Below are positions 6,601 to 7,701 of a stretch of DNA of 7,701 nucleotides, piece by piece. The notes under the pieces were generated by a model. The model was not told the origin of the DNA. It made no database searches and was given only the letters and a program-made list of their open reading frames with translations. The stretch's first letter is position 1, and each line of letters starts with the position of its first letter. The position numbers and the translations under genes were made by a program. Origin of the DNA: Ga0077527 sp021300125 (GTDB lineage Bacteria > Pseudomonadota > Gammaproteobacteria > Burkholderiales > SG8-41); the NCBI GenBank assembly GCA_046339595.1, contig JBKDUF010000037.1:1-7701 (forward strand). The letters run 5' to 3'.

Positions 6601-6875
6601 GCGCGATGCAGTCACCCGATCCAGGCGGCACCCGCGGCGGCAAGACCAAGTTCGATAGCCTGTCTGGCACGTTCAGCGCCAGCACCCGCCGTTACGCCTA
6701 CCGGCAACTGCAGCTCGCCTCGGGTCCGCTCAATGCCAGCGGCGCCTTCGGCGTCGCCGCCGACGGCAGCCTGTCAGGACGGCTGAACGCGGAACTCGGA
6801 TCAAAGGGCCTGGTGGTCGCGCGCAGCAGCCTCAACATCACCGGGGCAGTGCGAGATCCCGTGTTGCGACCCTGA
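3657..6875 (+). CDS. Large membrane protein: winged-helix-like N-terminus, ~570-residue cytoplasmic helix, one membrane segment, AsmA-like periplasmic domain
   Basis: I recognise no named gene. The 1072 residues divide clearly. Residues 1-75 resemble a small winged-helix unit (VDGQSTFVELVAKT, then NILNELTRSGYIKI). Residues 76-100 are an Ala/Pro linker with an acidic patch (DDDFDLDF). Residues 101-677 are almost wholly Ala, Glu, Arg and Lys, with no Pro, Cys or Trp, and must be a very long helix or coiled coil. Residues 678-698 form one hydrophobic membrane segment, preceded by R674 and K676, so the N-terminus should face the cytoplasm. Residues 700-1072 look like AsmA: VEQMLSQRFNQPVRISNMRY (707-726), ISFRGIKL, GELGNVDLVRAM (973-984), and a final ITGAVRDPVLRP. 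AsmA-family proteins act in outer-membrane biogenesis and phospholipid transport between membranes, normally with the membrane anchor at the extreme N-terminus. The long helix could be a spacer, a scaffold or an oligomerising rod. The Shine-Dalgarno signal before the ATG is weak. The reading frame is open throughout, and a terminator follows. Confidence 0.85.
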   Translation: MHPQTVYAKSSKGVLEFKNKTLKLERNAGLIFLAVDGQSTFVELVAKTHLDTNTVQNILNELTRSGYIKILSAPVATAPAIPADAATASDDDFDLDFTSPEAVARINAEAQSRKQKEQEAKARALAAARAALEAKTKQQFEARARVEAEARAMTEAEAKAKADAAAKAAEAARAKAEAEAKAAAGTQARAVAEARLQAAQEITARAAAEAKARAEAEARARAEALAKTQLEAKARAEAEARDKAEAEAKAHAAAETRAREALEAQMRAMADALDHARAEAQREAEARTRMEAEIRARLDTERRALAEAGARTKAAEDAIAHARQMAEEAARAKSAAEAKAASQQGHDSESVARAEAAMKALEEAKARARIEAEARVAAEARARDEAEARAREESRRRQAEEAATQARLEADAKAKAELRSLQEQARLATLEAEARADEERRAREEMESRITAERRAREEAEAMVSAERGLREEAVRKARDVAEAKARAEVQAVIEAERKKRLEAEAKAAAEISARRVAERKAREEAERQLELAHQARRDAERLARDAAGGEKAQARLASEEAEARAIMAEAALARAQARAESERKARAEAEDRAKAEAVARVMRENELRESAEKNVELLVEQELRARAKAEAEADARYRAEAGARAKAAAAERKKRMESEAHNASSQRAEAGSRSKGAPALIAAGVLLAAGLTTLQLMPLDSHVPAVEQMLSQRFNQPVRISNMRYTVYPEQQLRLERVSIGGVQQIAAESVTVQMMPWTLLAGTRDIDSVQVSAVTVEPAGYALLPALARGGDGSTLQVRQISFRGIKLAATPIDLPMFDMTATFGRNGALQKARMTDGKMTVDLTPKDDGVTLAIQGREWQPPVGPRLQFSELSVSAQADAQQATLTAIEGRIAGGRVKGAAKVNWGSGLRVEGEFSIENARLQELITAYTREFSASGSLKARGSFVLQGNSLKTLFDSSETEANFTLNSGELGNVDLVRAMQSPDPGGTRGGKTKFDSLSGTFSASTRRYAYRQLQLASGPLNASGAFGVAADGSLSGRLNAELGSKGLVVARSSLNITGAVRDPVLRP
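3957..5687 (+). repeat. Low-complexity coding repeat for the Ala/Glu/Arg/Lys helix
   Basis: This part of the large gene uses mostly GCN, GAR, AAG and CGN codons and encodes residues 101-677. Degenerate internal repeats are visible. A 14-residue (two-heptad) unit, core ERRAREE, recurs in exact register at about residues 439, 453 and 467 (the third copy is degenerate). A 22-residue (66-base) repeat carries a 17-base identical block at 4296-4312 and 4362-4378. Helix-weakening spots are G185, the SQQGHDSES stretch (342-350) and G549-G550. The composition also opens long spurious frames on the opposite strand. Confidence 0.8.
5688..5750 (+). other. Single transmembrane segment of the AsmA-like protein
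   Basis: Codons for residues 678-698 give a run of Ala, Leu, Ile, Gly and Val (LIAAGVLLAAGL), the only strongly hydrophobic stretch in the protein. Basic residues just before it and an Asp just after fit an N-in, C-out orientation by the positive-inside rule. Confidence 0.75.
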
Positions 6876-6893
6876 TCATGCGCCCATGATCAG
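6872..6893. repeat. Perfect 9-base inverted repeat holding the stop codon
   Basis: CTGATCATG and CATGATCAG flank a four-base loop (CGCC). The TGA stop of the large gene (6873-6875) is inside the left arm. It precedes the main terminator hairpin by 13 bases and may protect the 3' end of the transcript or help the terminator. Confidence 0.5.
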
Positions 6894-6905
6894 ACCTTAA
6901 AACGG

Positions 6906-6939
6906 AAAAAAGCCCGTGTCAGTCGACACAGGCTTTTTG
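6906..6939. terminator. Bidirectional Rho-independent terminator between the AsmA-like gene and htpX
   Basis: The arms 6907-6920 and 6925-6938 pair over 14 positions with one mismatch around the loop AGTC. The stem reads AAAAAGCC-GTGTC on one side. The outer part supplies an A-run on the left and a T-run on the right, so it can end transcripts from both strands. It lies 31 bases after the + strand stop and 18 bases beyond the - strand stop, as expected between two convergent genes. Confidence 0.88.
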
Positions 6940-6956
6940 GGTTGCGGGCTGCCGAT

Positions 6957-7701
6957 TCAGCGCGCGGCGCGCAGCGCGGCGATGCGTTCGTCCAGCGGCG
7001 GGTGGGACATGAACAGCTTCATGATTGCGCCACCGCCCGAGATGCCCAGCGCTGACATCTGCGCGGGCAGCGCGGTCTGCTCGTGATTGACCTTGAGGCG
7101 CTCCAGCGCGGCAATCATCTTCTCGCGGCCGGCCAGCGAAGCACCCCCCGCATCGGCGCGGAACTCGCGCATGCGGCTGAACCAGGACACGATGATGCTT
7201 GCCAGCACGCCGAGAATCAGCTCGGCAACCAGGGTCGCGATGAAAAACCCCGGGCCCTCGCCCTTCTCGTTCTTCAGCAGCACGCGGTCGACGAAAAATC
7301 CGATGACGCGTGCGAGGAAAATGACGAAGGTGTTGACCACGCCCTGGATCAGGGTCAGCGTCACCATGTCGCCGTTGGCGACGTGGCTGACCTCGTGGCC
7401 CAGCACGGCCTCGGCCTCTTCCTGCGTCATGTTGTTGAGCAGTCCGGTGCTCACCGCGACCAGCGCGTTGTTGCGGTTCCAGCCGGTGGCGAAGGCGTTG
7501 ACGTCGGGCGCGTCATAGATGCCCACTTCGGGCATGCCGATACCGGCGCGCTCGGCCTGACGGCGCACGGTGTCGACCAGCCAGCGCTCGGTCATGTTCG
7601 AGGGCACCTCGATCACGTGCACGCGCATCGAGGTCTTGGCCATCCATTTCGAGATGAACAGCGAGATGAACGCGCCGCCGAAGCCGAACATCGCGGCGAA
7701 C
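6957..7701 (-). CDS. htpX: Membrane zinc metalloprotease HtpX (M48 family), 5' end outside the window
   Basis: HtpX is an inner-membrane protease that degrades damaged or misfolded membrane proteins alongside FtsH, with its active site facing the cytoplasm. Counting from the Met encoded at 7689-7691, the zinc motif HEVSH is at residues 99-103. The third ligand is E176 in SRMREFRADAG. APDVNAFATG (61-70), STGLLNNM (81-88), GDMVTLTLIQGVVNTF (107-122) and MSHPPLDERIAAL near the end all match E. coli HtpX from memory. Two hydrophobic segments (about 114-137 and 149-171) follow the zinc motif. The frame stays open to the window edge (Phe-Ala-Ala before that Met), and the Met falls inside the second N-terminal membrane segment of E. 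coli HtpX. About 35-40 residues with the first membrane segment are therefore missing only because the window ends. In E. coli htpX is controlled by CpxR; its promoter is not visible here. Confidence 0.96.
   Translation of the reverse strand, partial: FAAMFGFGGAFISLFISKWMAKTSMRVHVIEVPSNMTERWLVDTVRRQAERAGIGMPEVGIYDAPDVNAFATGWNRNNALVAVSTGLLNNMTQEEAEAVLGHEVSHVANGDMVTLTLIQGVVNTFVIFLARVIGFFVDRVLLKNEKGEGPGFFIATLVAELILGVLASIIVSWFSRMREFRADAGGASLAGREKMIAALERLKVNHEQTALPAQMSALGISGGGAIMKLFMSHPPLDERIAALRAAR

Noticed and set aside
7689..7691. ATG at 7691 as the true start of htpX
   Set aside because: The frame continues upstream to the window edge, and the region aligns to the inside of a membrane segment of E. 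coli HtpX, so this Met is internal.

Overview
The window is GC-rich, gene-dense DNA of a Gram-negative proteobacterium. A beta-proteobacterium (Rhodocyclales or Nitrosomonadales type) is my best guess. The inference rests on codon use, on an HtpX that reads closely against the E. coli protein, and on an AsmA-like envelope protein. No marker gene is present, so the taxon remains an inference. There are six protein genes, no RNA genes, no CRISPR array and no insertion sequence. No gene-free stretch exceeds about 100 bases.

Left part (1-2493, + strand): three co-oriented genes that look like one operon. The first is a cupin thiol dioxygenase whose active-site residues fit 3-mercaptopropionate dioxygenase better than classical cysteine dioxygenase. 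The second is a short, divergent enoyl-CoA hydratase/isomerase homologue that lacks the usual catalytic glutamates. The third is a zinc-free medium-chain NAD(P)H:quinone oxidoreductase of the PIG3/zeta-crystallin type. A palindromic intergenic element built from a 9-base unit lies between the first two genes, directly before the second start codon. The set could handle a small thiol and its acyl-CoA products, but this pathway link is inferred only.

Middle part (2508-6875): an HD-domain phosphohydrolase on the - strand converges on the operon. It diverges, across 99 bases, from a 1072-residue + strand protein that is the most unusual item here. That protein has a small winged-helix-like N-terminal domain and an acidic linker, then about 570 residues of proline-free Ala/Glu/Arg/Lys helix. 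A single membrane segment and an AsmA-like C-terminal domain follow. The predicted topology puts the long helix in the cytoplasm and the AsmA part in the periplasm. This resembles a TolA-like rod placed on the opposite side of the membrane and joined to an AsmA module.

Right part (6876-7701): a strong bidirectional terminator hairpin separates the 1072-residue gene from a convergent htpX, the inner-membrane zinc metalloprotease of envelope quality control. The 5' end of htpX runs off the window.
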